Assembly: GCF_026239675.1 (NCBI RefSeq)
Contig: NZ_JAPIVQ010000002.1
Location: 682,001-746,000, forward strand
Source of the DNA: Pedobacter sp. PLR
GTDB taxonomy: Bacteria > Bacteroidota > Bacteroidia > Sphingobacteriales > Sphingobacteriaceae
Direction of reading: 5' to 3'
Length of the DNA: 64,000 nucleotides
The notes beneath the pieces were generated by a model. The model was not told the origin of the DNA and did not search any database. It saw only the letters and a list, made by a program, of their open reading frames with translations. The position numbers and the translations under genes are program-made. Shown here piece after piece: positions 25,259 to 34,908 of the stretch; position 1 is the stretch's first letter, and every line of letters begins with the position of its first letter.

Positions 25259-27160
25259 ATGAGCGACTCGATTAAGCACGAATGCGGTATTGCCTTTATC
25301 CGCCTTTTAAAACCTCTCTCATACTACCAGGAAAAATACGGTACCACTCTTTACGGCCTTAATAAGCTTTACCTTCTTATGGAAAAGCAACACAACCGTG
25401 GACAAGATGGCGCAGGTATTGCAACCATTAAACTTGATGTTAAACCAGGACACCGCTACATCAGCAGGTACCGGTCTATGGCTCAAAATGCGGTTTCAGA
25501 TATTTTTGGATATGTACAAAGTAAATTTGTAGACATTCAGAATGAAACGCCTGAGCTAATGCAAGACTCTGAATGGTTGAAAACCAATGTTAGTTTTATC
25601 GGAGAAGTTCTATTAGGTCATCTTCGCTATGGTACACATGGTCAGAATAGTATTGAAAATTGTCACCCTTTCCTACGTCAGAACAACTGGATGACCCGTA
25701 ATCTTGTGATTGCAGGTAACTTCAACATGACGAATGTGGAAGAGTTGTTAGAGCAACTTTATGAGCTTGGACAACATCCGAAAGAAAAAGCGGATACGGT
25801 AACAGTACTTGAGAAAATCGGTCATTTCCTTGACGATGAAAATCAGGAACTTTTTGATGCTTACAAAAAAGAAGGATTAGACAACGTAGAAATCACCCAC
25901 AAAATCTCTGAAGGTTTAGATATTGCTAAAATTCTTCGTCGTTCTGCAAAGAACTGGGATGGTGGATACGCAATTTCTGGTATCGTTGGTAATGGTGACG
26001 CTTTTATCCTTCGTGATCCTTCGGGAATTCGTCCGGCATTCTATTATGCAGATGATGAGATTGTAGTTGCTGCTTCTGAAAGACCAGCAATTCAAACTGC
26101 ATTCAATATTCCGTTTAAAGATGTGAAAGAAATCGAACCTGGTCATGCGCTTATCGTTAAGAAAAACGGTACCGTAACTCAGGAAGTTTTCAGAGAGCCT
26201 CAGGAAAAAAGAGCTTGTTCATTTGAACGCATTTACTTCTCGAGAGGATCTGATGCAGATATCTATAAAGAAAGAAAACATTTAGGTGCATTATTGTGTG
26301 ATCAGATTTTGAAATCAGTAAGTGCAGACCTTAAAAATACCGTATTCTCTTTTATCCCGAATACCGCTGAGGTTTCTTTCTACGGAATGGTAGAAGGCTT
26401 ACACAGCTATATCAGAGGCGTACAAAAAGATACCTTACTGAATCGTAAAGAACAACTGAGCGATGAGGAACTGAATGAATTGCTATCCATGAATCCAAGA
26501 GTGGAAAAACTGGCAATTAAGGATGTAAAACTAAGAACGTTCATTACCCAGGATGCCGATAGAGGTGATATGGTAGCGCATGTTTATGACACTACTTATG
26601 GCGTAATCAAGAACGGTACAGATACTTTAGTTGCTATTGATGACTCAATCGTTAGAGGTACAACCCTGAAACAAAGTATCATCAAGATTATCGACAGGTT
26701 ACATCCTAAGAAGATCATTATTGTTTCTTCTGCTCCACAAATCCGTTACCCTGATTGTTATGGTATCGATATGTCTAAAATGGGAGAATTTGTGGCTTTC
26801 GAAGCAGCGATTCAATTGTTAAAGGCTCGTGGTATGGAACACATCATCGAAGAGGTTTATCAGAAATGTAAAGCTTCTCTGTTGTTGCCAAAAGAAGAGA
26901 TCGTTAACCATGTGAAAGACATTTACAGACCTTTCACACAGGAAGAGATTTCTGCACAAATCACGAAAATCATTACCCCTGAAAACATCAATGCAGAGGT
27001 AGAAGTGATTTATCAGACTCTGGATAATTTACATGTAGCTTGTCCTGATCATACCGGCGACTGGTATTTCTCTGGAAACTACCCGACGCCTGGTGGTAAC
27101 AAAGTTGTGATTAAAGCTTTTGTGAACTGGAAAGAAGGAAACAACCAGAGAGCTTATTAA
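25259..27160 (+). CDS. PurF-like class II glutamine amidotransferase, amidophosphoribosyltransferase type
   Basis: A 633-residue protein of the amidophosphoribosyltransferase family, which makes 5-phosphoribosylamine from PRPP and glutamine. The N-terminal Ntn nucleophile would be Cys9 (HECGIAF), exposed by removal of eight residues. QHNRGQDGAGI and GHLRYGTHG are glutaminase signatures, and the PRPP loop VAIDDSIVRGTT is intact. It is ~130 residues longer than ordinary PurF, with extra sequence between domains and a C-terminal extension ending WKEGNNQRAY. Several blocks of typical PurF are not recognisable. It may be a second, phylum-specific PurF paralogue. Single-gene unit followed by a terminator. 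Confidence 0.85.
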   Translation: MSDSIKHECGIAFIRLLKPLSYYQEKYGTTLYGLNKLYLLMEKQHNRGQDGAGIATIKLDVKPGHRYISRYRSMAQNAVSDIFGYVQSKFVDIQNETPELMQDSEWLKTNVSFIGEVLLGHLRYGTHGQNSIENCHPFLRQNNWMTRNLVIAGNFNMTNVEELLEQLYELGQHPKEKADTVTVLEKIGHFLDDENQELFDAYKKEGLDNVEITHKISEGLDIAKILRRSAKNWDGGYAISGIVGNGDAFILRDPSGIRPAFYYADDEIVVAASERPAIQTAFNIPFKDVKEIEPGHALIVKKNGTVTQEVFREPQEKRACSFERIYFSRGSDADIYKERKHLGALLCDQILKSVSADLKNTVFSFIPNTAEVSFYGMVEGLHSYIRGVQKDTLLNRKEQLSDEELNELLSMNPRVEKLAIKDVKLRTFITQDADRGDMVAHVYDTTYGVIKNGTDTLVAIDDSIVRGTTLKQSIIKIIDRLHPKKIIIVSSAPQIRYPDCYGIDMSKMGEFVAFEAAIQLLKARGMEHIIEEVYQKCKASLLLPKEEIVNHVKDIYRPFTQEEISAQITKIITPENINAEVEVIYQTLDNLHVACPDHTGDWYFSGNYPTPGGNKVVIKAFVNWKEGNNQRAY

Positions 27161-27181
27161 TTAAGCACTTTAATAAAATAC

Positions 27182-27220
27182 AAATCCCCGCCGGGCTTAT
27201 TGCCTGGCGGGGATTTTTTT
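27182..27220. terminator. Bidirectional terminator between convergent genes
   Basis: AAATCCCCGCC (27182-27192) and GGCGGGGATTT (27206-27216) form an 11-bp stem with an inner GGC/GCC continuation, and T-runs on both strands. It serves the PurF-like gene and the convergent LysE gene, whose stop codon it touches. Confidence 0.92.
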
Positions 27221-27845
27221 ATTTATAATGTTTGAATAAGACTTCAATGAATAAGCGGATGGCAAAGATGATGATAACCGCACCTGCAATCCTGTTGAGG
27301 TTTTGTATGGTCTTCTCTTTGATACGGTACCGGAGCTTTGCCGCATAATAAGTTTTTACGCCATCTACGGTCAGCTGTGTGGCCATGGCCACAATAAAGA
27401 AAACCACTTTCTCGGCCATGGTTAAATGGAGTTGCACCGAAATGATACCGCCCACCATAATCCAGAACATTAGCGTAGTAGGAGATAAGAGGCACATTAA
27501 AAAGCCTTTAAGGATGTATCCGCGCTTTTTAATCTTCGCAATTTCACCCACATCATAACTCACTTTTACCTTGTTGAAAAGGTAATACAACCCGATCCCA
27601 AATAAAAAGAGGCCTCCAACGATGCCTATATATTGAAAGTATTCTGATTTATAGTCTACAAATTGCGCACTGAAAATGGTAAGCGTGATAAAAATAATGT
27701 CACTAAAAATCACACCCACCGCAAGAGAAAACCCGGCTTTGAAGCCTTTCTCAATGCTCGTTTTAATCATGGAAAAGAATACAGGACCCGTTAAAAACGA
27801 AAATAATATACCTGCACCCACCCCCTGTAATATTGCTTCAAACAT
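27219..27845 (-). CDS. LysE family translocator
   Basis: A 208-residue inner-membrane exporter of the LysE/RhtB superfamily, with about six membrane segments. The N-terminal GAGILFSFLTGPVFFSMIKTSIEKG, including the conserved PVFF, and LCLLSPTTLMFWI in the middle are family features. Relatives export basic amino acids, threonine or homoserine; the substrate is unknown. Divergent from the sugar transporter gene at 28045. Confidence 0.88.
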   Translation of the reverse strand: MFEAILQGVGAGILFSFLTGPVFFSMIKTSIEKGFKAGFSLAVGVIFSDIIFITLTIFSAQFVDYKSEYFQYIGIVGGLFLFGIGLYYLFNKVKVSYDVGEIAKIKKRGYILKGFLMCLLSPTTLMFWIMVGGIISVQLHLTMAEKVVFFIVAMATQLTVDGVKTYYAAKLRYRIKEKTIQNLNRIAGAVIIIFAIRLFIEVLFKHYK

Positions 27846-27969
27846 TCACCTAACTTCTAAAATTATGCTAATATGCGATTTTATGAATAAAACCAGCCTT
27901 ATTATTTAATAGATTCCCTGGCGTACCCCGCCAATCTATCCCCTGAAAGCCGACCAGGAAAGTACCAGT

Positions 27970-27984
27970 GTGTAAACATTACAC
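27970..27984. promoter_or_regulatory. Palindromic operator candidate upstream of the sugar transporter
   Basis: GTGTAA-ACA-TTACAC is a perfect 6-bp inverted repeat with a 3-bp spacer, 60 bp before the transporter start in the divergent intergenic region. It resembles a dimeric repressor site; no partner regulator is nearby. Confidence 0.4.
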
Positions 27985-28044
27985 TTTAGCAAACAGTTTT
28001 TTTTATTTAAGTTTAGCGCACCAAAATAAGTTACTAACGATTAT

Positions 28045-29652
28045 ATGGAACAACAATCTAAAAAAAATTACGGCACCGCTTTGTACACAATTATTACTGT
28101 GTTCTTTTTCTGGGGCTTTGTTGCGGCTTCAAATGGTATTTTTATCCCATTCTGTAAAGCGCATTTTAATCTGACTCAATTCGAGTCTCAACTTATTGAC
28201 TTTACATTTTACGGTGGATACTTTATTGGGTCGCTGTTGTTGTACTTCGCTTCTCAAGCCAGTAAAGTAGATATTCTGAATAAAATCGGTTACAAAAAAG
28301 GGATTATCGCCGGATTACTCATCTCTGCAGTAGGTGCATTGATCATGATTCCCGCGGTTCATTCCGGATCTTTTATCTTTATATTATTTACCTTTTTCGT
28401 GATTGCCCTGGGTTTCTCCCTTCAACAAACTGCGGCTAACCCTTTTGTGGTAGCTTTAGGTGCGCCTGAAAGTGGTACACACCGTTTAAACCTCGCCGGT
28501 GGTATCAATAACCTTGGTGGATTGATGGGGCCTGTAATCGTGAGTGTGGTTTTATTCGGTACCGCAAATGATGCGATCCCGAAAGAAGTAGAAATCAGCT
28601 CAATCAATAACCTGTATTATATTCTTGCAGGCTTGTTTATCGCAGTAGCGATCTTTTTCGCGCTTTCGAATTTACCAAAAGTAACCAGTGATGAGAAAGT
28701 AGAAGCCAGTCCTAAGCCTAACGGCCCGCTGGTAGTGATGATTCTCGGTTTCTTAATGGTTGCCGCTGCCGGACCTTTAGCTCATGCAACAGGTATTCCT
28801 GCTTCCGTATTTGTTTACTCTTCACTGGCCATTATTCTTGGGGCCTTACTGTTTGCTTATACCGTGAAAAAAGATAACCCTGAGAAATGGGGGGCTATGC
28901 AATACCCGCAATTGGTATTGGGAATGTTGGCGATCTTCATGTATGTAGGTACAGAAGTAACCATTCAAAGTAACCTGGGGGCTCTGTTAAACCTGAAAGA
29001 ATTTGGAGGTTTAGCAGAGTCTGAGATCAAACAATACATCTCGCTATACTGGGGAAGTATGATGATCGGTCGTTGGACTGGTGCAATATCGGCCTTTAGG
29101 ATGTCTAAAACATTGAGAAATATATTAACCGTAGTGGTGCCTTTCGTTGCTTTCGGAGTGATTTTATTCGTAAACCACTTTACCGGAACAGATGTAGGTA
29201 ACTTATATGTATATGGTATCTGTATCGCTGTAATGATTGTTGCTTTTTACCTTGGACAGGAGAAACCAGCCAAAACACTGGCAATTTTCGGTACCTTAGG
29301 GGCTATTTCTATGGCTATTGGTTTATTAACCACTGGTCATGTTGCTATCTTTGCTTTCGTAAGTGGTGGATTGTGCTGCTCGATCATGTGGCCTTCGATC
29401 TTCGCCTTATCGATTACCGGATTAAACAAATACACCAGTCAGGGTTCTTCATTCCTGATCATGATGATTTTGGGTGGTGCGATTATCCCGCCAATTCAGG
29501 GTGAACTTGCTGATACTATTGGTATCCACAGTTCTTATATCGTTCCTGCAATCGGATTTGCTTACCTGGTATTCTTTGCCTGGAGAGTGAGCGCTGTGCT
29601 GAAAAGTCAGGGCATTAATGTAGAAAATATTGAGGCCGAAGGTGGTCACTAA
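28045..29652 (+). CDS. FucP-type sugar MFS transporter (FHS family)
   Basis: A 535-residue major facilitator with about twelve membrane segments, of the fucose-galactose-glucose:H+ symporter group. [18 protein letters not shown] in TM1, the polar [14 protein letters not shown] loop and [19 protein letters not shown] are recognisable. It is ~100 residues longer than E. coli FucP, mainly in the linker before the second half. Probable substrate is a neutral monosaccharide such as glucose, galactose or fucose. Single-gene unit with its own terminator. Confidence 0.9.
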   Translation: MEQQSKKNYGTALYTIITVFFFWGFVAASNGIFIPFCKAHFNLTQFESQLIDFTFYGGYFIGSLLLYFASQASKVDILNKIGYKKGIIAGLLISAVGALIMIPAVHSGSFIFILFTFFVIALGFSLQQTAANPFVVALGAPESGTHRLNLAGGINNLGGLMGPVIVSVVLFGTANDAIPKEVEISSINNLYYILAGLFIAVAIFFALSNLPKVTSDEKVEASPKPNGPLVVMILGFLMVAAAGPLAHATGIPASVFVYSSLAIILGALLFAYTVKKDNPEKWGAMQYPQLVLGMLAIFMYVGTEVTIQSNLGALLNLKEFGGLAESEIKQYISLYWGSMMIGRWTGAISAFRMSKTLRNILTVVVPFVAFGVILFVNHFTGTDVGNLYVYGICIAVMIVAFYLGQEKPAKTLAIFGTLGAISMAIGLLTTGHVAIFAFVSGGLCCSIMWPSIFALSITGLNKYTSQGSSFLIMMILGGAIIPPIQGELADTIGIHSSYIVPAIGFAYLVFFAWRVSAVLKSQGINVENIEAEGGH

Positions 29653-29666
29653 TTATATTTAACAGG

Positions 29667-29700
29667 AAAGCTTCCCATTGAATAAATGGGAAGCTTTTTA
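29667..29700 (+). terminator. Terminator of the sugar transporter gene
   Basis: AAAGCTTCCCATT (29667-29679) and AATGGGAAGCTTT (29685-29697) form a perfect 13-bp stem with a 5-nt loop and a T-run. The next gene starts 12 bp later. Confidence 0.9.
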
Positions 29701-29711
29701 TTTATACCTAT

Positions 29712-30176
29712 ATGAGTAAAAAGAGTTTCGATCATATTTATATGAATTTAGCAGTAGATCTTGCTGCCCGTTCCCATTGTGTAAAGGCACATGTTGGTGC
29801 TGTGCTGACAAAAGATACCAGGATTATTTCTATCGGTTATAACGGGCCACCGCCGGAAACACACAATTGTGATGAAGAATGGCCGGAGACTGGTTGCGAC
29901 AGAGATTCCCGCGGAAGTTGTTCCCTTGCCCTCCATGCAGAAGAAAATGCAATTTTGTACGCTTCCAAAAACGGAGCTAAAGTAGAAGGTGCAACCTTAT
30001 ATACCACACTTTCACCATGTATCGCCTGTGCAAGATTGATTTTATCCTCCGGAATTAAGAAGGTTTTATACCAGGATTCTTATGCAGAATACAAAGGATT
30101 GCCTGGTGATGAGGGCGTAGATTTTCTAAGAAGGTTCGGTGTAGAGGTAATTAAGTATCAAATCGCGGTTAATTGA
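29712..30176 (+). CDS. dCMP deaminase family protein
   Basis: A 154-residue zinc-dependent cytidine/deoxycytidylate deaminase fold. The catalytic motif HAEENA holds a zinc-ligand His and the proton-shuttling Glu, and SPCIACA supplies the two Cys ligands. VKAHVGAVLTKDTRIISIGYNGPP and the ETHNCDEEW block are typical of dCMP deaminase and ComEB proteins. It probably converts dCMP to dUMP for thymidylate synthesis. Located directly upstream of guaA. Confidence 0.93.
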   Translation: MSKKSFDHIYMNLAVDLAARSHCVKAHVGAVLTKDTRIISIGYNGPPPETHNCDEEWPETGCDRDSRGSCSLALHAEENAILYASKNGAKVEGATLYTTLSPCIACARLILSSGIKKVLYQDSYAEYKGLPGDEGVDFLRRFGVEVIKYQIAVN

Positions 30177-30185
30177 CATTCTGTC

Positions 30186-30216
30186 TTGTACCAGCAGGTA
30201 AGTTTTCTTAACTTTG
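30186..30216 (+). promoter_or_regulatory. guaA promoter abutting the start codon
   Basis: TTG at 30186-30188 and TAACTTTG at 30209-30216 are separated by 20 bp, matching the Bacteroidota -33/-7 consensus exactly. The -7 box ends only three bases before the guaA ATG at 30220, which implies transcription starting at or beside the start codon. Confidence 0.7.
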
Positions 30217-30219
30217 GCC

Positions 30220-31752
30220 ATGCTAGAAAAAATCATAATTCTCGATTTTGGTTCCCAATACACGCAGCTAATTGCCCGCAGGGTGCGCGAGCTAAATGTG
30301 TATTGCGAAATTCATCCTTTCAATAATATTCCTGAAATCACATCAGACGTAAAAGGTATCATCTTTTCAGGTAGTCCATTTTCGGTTCGTCAAGCAGACG
30401 CTCCACAGATTGACCTGACTAAATTCCACCTTAAATTCCCTGTATTGGGCGTTTGTTATGGTGCGCAATACATGGCGCAACAACTTGGTGGTGAGGTTCA
30501 GGCTTCATCAACTCGTGAATACGGCAGGGCTAACCTGAATTTCGTTGCTAGCGGTAATAAATTATTTAAGAACATTAATCTGGATTCTCAGGTATGGATG
30601 TCTCATGGAGATACCATCACTAAGATCCCTGAAAACTTTGAACTGATTGCAAGTACCGACAGCGTAAAAGTTGCGGCTTATCAGATTAAAGATAGCGAAA
30701 CGTATGCGATTCAGTTCCACCCGGAAGTGACTCACAGTACTGACGGAAAGCAATTGTTGGAAAACTTCCTTGTAGATATCTGTGGATGTCATCAGGAATG
30801 GACTTCTGAAGCTTTTGTAGAAACGATTATTGCTGATTTAAAAGAAACTATTGGTAATGATAAAGTTGTACTAGGCCTTTCTGGCGGTGTAGACTCTAGT
30901 GTTGCTGCGGTATTGTTGCACAAAGCAATCGGTACTAACTTACACTGTATTTTTGTTGACAACGGGTTACTTCGTAAAGACGAATATGAAAGTGTATTAG
31001 AACAATACAAACACCTTGGTTTAAACATCAAAGGTGTGGATGCTAAGGAACGTTTCTTAAGCCAGTTGGCTGGTGTTACTGATCCTGAGTTGAAACGTAA
31101 AGCAATCGGACGTGTATTTATCGAAGTTTTCGATACAGAAGCACATTTGGTTGAAGACGTGAAATGGTTGGCGCAAGGTACTATTTACCCTGACGTAATT
31201 GAGTCGATCTCTGTAAACGGAGGTCCGTCAGCTACGATTAAATCTCACCATAATGTTGGTGGATTGCCTGATTTCATGAAACTAAAAGTAGTAGAGCCAT
31301 TGAAAACTTTATTCAAGGATGAAGTGAGAAGAGTGGGTACTTCACTAGGTTTAGAGCATTTTATCATTGGCCGTCACCCTTTCCCTGGTCCGGGATTAGC
31401 GATCAGAATTCTTGGTGAGGTGACTCCGGAGAAGGTAGCTATCCTTCAGGATGCGGATGCGATCTATATTAATAACTTAAAAGAAGCAGGTCTTTACGAT
31501 AAAGTATGGCAGGCAGGAGCAATCTTCCTTCCGGTACAATCTGTAGGCGTAATGGGTGATGAACGTACTTACGAGAATGCCATCTGTCTTCGTGCAGTGG
31601 AATCTGTAGATGGTATGACTGCCGATTGGTGTCATTTACCATATAACGTACTCGCCAAAATTTCTAATGAAATTATTAACAAAGTAAAAGGAATAAACCG
31701 CGTAGTATATGATATCAGTTCAAAACCACCCGCTACAATTGAGTGGGAATAA
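30220..31752 (+). CDS. guaA: GMP synthase (glutamine-hydrolysing)
   Basis: A 510-residue enzyme converting XMP to GMP. The class I glutaminase domain (about residues 1-190) has the nucleophile Cys in GVCYGAQ and the catalytic His in QFHPEV. The ATP-pyrophosphatase P-loop is [10 protein letters not shown], and the C-terminal dimerisation domain ends [13 protein letters not shown] two codons upstream is in frame, but it lies in the promoter box; ATG 30220 gives the normal N-terminus [15 protein letters not shown]. The downstream lipoprotein gene overlaps its 3' end by 44 bp. Confidence 0.97.
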   Translation: MLEKIIILDFGSQYTQLIARRVRELNVYCEIHPFNNIPEITSDVKGIIFSGSPFSVRQADAPQIDLTKFHLKFPVLGVCYGAQYMAQQLGGEVQASSTREYGRANLNFVASGNKLFKNINLDSQVWMSHGDTITKIPENFELIASTDSVKVAAYQIKDSETYAIQFHPEVTHSTDGKQLLENFLVDICGCHQEWTSEAFVETIIADLKETIGNDKVVLGLSGGVDSSVAAVLLHKAIGTNLHCIFVDNGLLRKDEYESVLEQYKHLGLNIKGVDAKERFLSQLAGVTDPELKRKAIGRVFIEVFDTEAHLVEDVKWLAQGTIYPDVIESISVNGGPSATIKSHHNVGGLPDFMKLKVVEPLKTLFKDEVRRVGTSLGLEHFIIGRHPFPGPGLAIRILGEVTPEKVAILQDADAIYINNLKEAGLYDKVWQAGAIFLPVQSVGVMGDERTYENAICLRAVESVDGMTADWCHLPYNVLAKISNEIINKVKGINRVVYDISSKPPATIEWE

Positions 31753-32938
31753 GTATTGGCTGATCATTTGTATTGCTTTCTTATTTTCGGCATGTTCGCC
31801 GAAAATAAGAAAGCCTGCAAATAAAAAACCCGACGGCCAGGGTAAAGAGAAAGAAGTAGAAAAACCTGTAGAGCGGTTTACACAGGCTAATATTTCTTTG
31901 CTGATCCCTTTCCGCCTCAATGAAATTAACCTGAAGACGGCTACCAAAGCCGGGGTTGATAAAGCAGCAATGGCCATAGACTTTTACCAGGGTTTTAAAC
32001 TGGGAATAGATTCTGCGGCAAGTTTGGGCTTAAACTTTAACCTGAATGTCTACGATACCCGTGATACCAATGCGCAGATTGACGGACTGCTCAGTAAAGG
32101 TACTTTAACGTACAGTAATCTGTTGGTAGGACCGGTATTTCCTCAGGGCATTAAACACATTACTCCTTATTCTATTGCCAGAAATATTCCGGTAATATCA
32201 CCACTCGCAGCTACACATCCGAAAGAATTTAACAATCCAAATCTGATCTCGGTGGTCAATAATATAGACCTCCATGCAGCCAAAATTGTGAATTATGTGG
32301 CTAAGAACTATTCTCCTGAAAACACCATCGTCGTGTTGATCAATCCGAAATCAACTAGTGATGAAGTGGTTGCTGCACCTTTACGCGAGTATTTTAAAGT
32401 CAATAACAAGGCTTTTGTGCTACAGGAATATCCTTCGGTGTACAGTTTGGAAACGAAGATGCAGAAGGATAAAAAGTATGTCCTGATCGTTACTTCTGCT
32501 GATCGAAAGTTTGTGGTTCCTACCTTAGACAGGTTGATGAAGATTAAAAGTAAAGGCTTTGACCTGAATTTATTCGGACACCCGGATTGGATCAAACAGA
32601 ATTATAATGTAGACAAGTTACAGGCTTTAAATACCAGTATCACCGCTTCTTATCATGTCAATTACCATAGTCCGGCAACCCTGCAGTTCATTAAGAAATA
32701 CAGGGCAGCGTACAGATTTGAGCCTTCTGAATATTCTTTTAAAGGCTTTGATATTGGTTTTTATTTTGGTAAATTATTTGCAGAACATGGAGCTGATTAT
32801 TTAAAATACCTGACCAGAGAGAAGTATGAAGGACTACACAATACCTTTGATTTTTATCACGATGAAAAACTGGGTTATATCAATACCAGTTTAATGCTTT
32901 TACGCTATAAGAATTTTGCTATAAATATTGTAGAATGA
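31709..32938 (+). CDS. PBP1-fold lipoprotein (ABC substrate-binding / LppC-like)
   Basis: A 409-residue exported lipoprotein. A hydrophobic stretch ends in the lipobox LFSAC with lipidated Cys29. The mature part starts with a Lys/Pro-rich linker (about residues 30-50) and then a type 1 periplasmic-binding fold ([11 protein letters not shown] - [15 protein letters not shown] - [10 protein letters not shown]). It is like amino acid receptor proteins or LppC, the penicillin-binding protein activator. The ATG at 31709 overlaps guaA by 44 bp; a TTG at 31739 would give a shorter signal peptide (19 residues to the Cys) and a smaller overlap. No transporter genes are adjacent, so an envelope role is more likely than uptake. 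It overlaps the next gene by four bases (ATGA). Confidence 0.82.
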   Translation: MISVQNHPLQLSGNKYWLIICIAFLFSACSPKIRKPANKKPDGQGKEKEVEKPVERFTQANISLLIPFRLNEINLKTATKAGVDKAAMAIDFYQGFKLGIDSAASLGLNFNLNVYDTRDTNAQIDGLLSKGTLTYSNLLVGPVFPQGIKHITPYSIARNIPVISPLAATHPKEFNNPNLISVVNNIDLHAAKIVNYVAKNYSPENTIVVLINPKSTSDEVVAAPLREYFKVNNKAFVLQEYPSVYSLETKMQKDKKYVLIVTSADRKFVVPTLDRLMKIKSKGFDLNLFGHPDWIKQNYNVDKLQALNTSITASYHVNYHSPATLQFIKKYRAAYRFEPSEYSFKGFDIGFYFGKLFAEHGADYLKYLTREKYEGLHNTFDFYHDEKLGYINTSLMLLRYKNFAINIVE

Positions 32939-34107
32939 GAATAGAACATCAGATCCGGGCGTTTGAGCAGATTTTTAAAAGCTACGATGGGCTTTTGCCT
33001 TTACATCGGTTTTTACATCTCTATTTCAAACAGAATAAAAAGATGGGCTCTTCGGATAGAAGATGGTCCAGCCGTTATATATATAGTTTTTTCAGATTGG
33101 GAAAGGCCCTGATGAAAGAACAGCAGGTATTGCGTTTGGCTGTTGCTGATTTTCTATGCAATACGACACCAAGTCTGGTGGTAGATACCCATCTGCCAAA
33201 TCTGGCTGATCAGATCGAATTGCCACTGAAAGCTAAGCTGGCCTTAATTGAAACTGCTTTTCCTGCCTTTAAACTGGCAGATGTTTTTTCTTTCCATCAG
33301 AATTTAAGTGCTGCGGTGGAGCAGGAAGATTTCTTTGAATCTTTCTTTATACAGCCGGATTTATTTCTGAGGATAACGAAAGGACACCTGAAGGATTTAC
33401 TGGCCGCTTTGAATGCACATGAAGTGCCGGTGAAGGAACTCAGCGAAACAACCCTGATGTTGCCAAATGGCACTAAACTGGAAAATATATTCCCCAACCA
33501 GAAGTTTTATCAGGTTCAGGACCTTTCTTCTCAAAAGACAGGTTTGTTTTTTGAACCTAAAGCTTATGATCGCTGGTGGGATTGTTGTGCTGCTTCAGGG
33601 GGTAAATCACTGCTGCTACACGATTTGGAGCCTACTGTGCAGCTCGTGGTAAGTGACGTTAGAGAAAACAGCTTAAACAACCTTGATGATCGTTTTCATG
33701 AAGCTGGGATTAAGAAGTATCAAAAGAAAGTACTGGATCTGTTGCAAAACAACGATCAGGATTTACATGATTACGAATTTGATGGGATTGTACTCGATGC
33801 CCCTTGTTCCGGATCCGGTACCTGGGGACGTACACCAGAAATGTTGTATTACTTTGATGAGCACAAAATCAGTATGTACACCCGTTTGCAGAAGGGAATT
33901 GCAGCCAATGTGGTCAAATACCTGAAAGTCGGGAAACCATTGATTTACATTACCTGCTCCGTTTTTAAGCAGGAAAATGAAGAAGTAGTTCGTTTTCTGG
34001 AAGAAACTCTTCCGCTAAAACTGGAGAAAATGGAAGTGATTAAAGGATATAAAGATGCTGCGGATACAATGTTTGTAGCCCGTCTGATTAAAACGGAAAC
34101 GGCTTAA
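32935..34107 (+). CDS. RsmB/NOP2-type RNA (cytosine-C5) methyltransferase
   Basis: A 390-residue SAM-dependent m5C methyltransferase of the NOL1/NOP2/Sun family. The SAM motif CCAASGGKSLLL, motif IV DAPCSGSGTWGR and motif VI YITCSVFKQEN are present, the last two carrying the two catalytic Cys. The N-terminal ~150 residues look like the NusB-like RNA-binding domain of RsmB. The target is probably 16S rRNA, but this cannot be fixed from sequence. Overlaps the upstream lipoprotein gene by four bases and ends before a bidirectional terminator. Confidence 0.9.
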   Translation: MRIEHQIRAFEQIFKSYDGLLPLHRFLHLYFKQNKKMGSSDRRWSSRYIYSFFRLGKALMKEQQVLRLAVADFLCNTTPSLVVDTHLPNLADQIELPLKAKLALIETAFPAFKLADVFSFHQNLSAAVEQEDFFESFFIQPDLFLRITKGHLKDLLAALNAHEVPVKELSETTLMLPNGTKLENIFPNQKFYQVQDLSSQKTGLFFEPKAYDRWWDCCAASGGKSLLLHDLEPTVQLVVSDVRENSLNNLDDRFHEAGIKKYQKKVLDLLQNNDQDLHDYEFDGIVLDAPCSGSGTWGRTPEMLYYFDEHKISMYTRLQKGIAANVVKYLKVGKPLIYITCSVFKQENEEVVRFLEETLPLKLEKMEVIKGYKDAADTMFVARLIKTETA

Positions 34108-34146
34108 GACTGGAAAAAAGACGCTTAACCGCGCATTTAAAAATAG

Positions 34147-34185
34147 AATGGCCCTTGAATTGTTTAAATTCAGGGGCCATTTTTA
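34147..34185. terminator. Bidirectional terminator between convergent genes
   Basis: AATGGCCCTTGAATT (34147-34161) pairs with AATTCAGGGGCCATT (34167-34181) over 15 bp with one T-G pair, loop of five, followed by T residues. It separates the methyltransferase gene from the convergent marC gene. Confidence 0.9.
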
Positions 34186-34204
34186 GGTATGGAGGGGTTG
34201 TAGA

Positions 34205-34771
34205 TTACAAACCCGTGTTGTTTCTGAATAGCTTAATGGCAATGGCCAGTAGGATGATTCCAAATGCCTTTCTTAAGACGTTCAATCCGGCTTTACCAAG
34301 AAGTCGCTCTAAACGATTGGTGTTCTTTAATACAAAATACACAAACATCATATTGATCAGGATACCAGCAATGATGTTTTGTGTGGCATACTCTGTCTTC
34401 AATGACAATAGGGTAGTCATGGTTCCGGCACCCGCAATTAATGGGAAGGCCAATGGAACGATAGACACCGTTTCAGGAACATCTTCGTTGAAAATGGTGA
34501 GTCCGAGCACCATTTCCATCGCAATCACAAAGATCACAAAGGAGCCTGCAATCGCAAAGGATTCTACATCCAGACCGATTACTTTTAATAAGGTTTCTCC
34601 CGCAAAAAGAAAGATAATCATCAATGCTGTAGCCACAATAGTTGCTTTTTCAGATTGAATATGACCGGCTTTTTTTCTAAGTTCGATGACCACAGGGATG
34701 GCACCAAGGATATCAATGATCGCGAACATGATCATTGAACAAGAGAGTATTTGACTGAAATTAAATTCCAT
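34205..34771 (-). CDS. MarC family integral membrane protein
   Basis: A 188-residue protein with about six membrane segments, of the MarC/NAAT group. The start MEFNFSQILSCSMIMFAIIDILGAIPV matches the family's N-terminus, with the conserved DxxG(A)xP pattern, and AFPLIAGAGTMTTLL occurs in the second half. The function is poorly known. An in-frame ATG at 34837 would extend into the neighbouring terminator hairpin, so the start at 34771 is chosen. Confidence 0.85.
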   Translation of the reverse strand: MEFNFSQILSCSMIMFAIIDILGAIPVVIELRKKAGHIQSEKATIVATALMIIFLFAGETLLKVIGLDVESFAIAGSFVIFVIAMEMVLGLTIFNEDVPETVSIVPLAFPLIAGAGTMTTLLSLKTEYATQNIIAGILINMMFVYFVLKNTNRLERLLGKAGLNVLRKAFGIILLAIAIKLFRNNTGL

Positions 34772-34837
34772 AGCAGCTGATTTATGCTGCAAAGGTATAG
34801 TATTTTGTAATAAAATGGTGACCTGATGTGAAAACAA

Positions 34838-34873
34838 AAAGGCCCTGGTTCATGAGATGAACCAGGGCCTTTT
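34838..34873 (-). terminator. Terminator of the amino acid permease gene at 34909
   Basis: AAAGGCCCTGGTTCAT (34838-34853) and ATGAACCAGGGCCTTT (34857-34872) are a perfect 16-bp stem with a 3-nt loop and T-runs on both sides. It ends the permease transcript about 36 bp after the stop codon. Confidence 0.92.
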
Positions 34874-34908
34874 ATGTTTAAAATGTACTTCCTTTTAGTA
34901 AAGGAGGC

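Noticed and set aside
34772-34837. Longer N-terminus for MarC
   Set aside because: The extra 22 codons enter the neighbouring terminator hairpin and do not resemble a MarC N-terminus.
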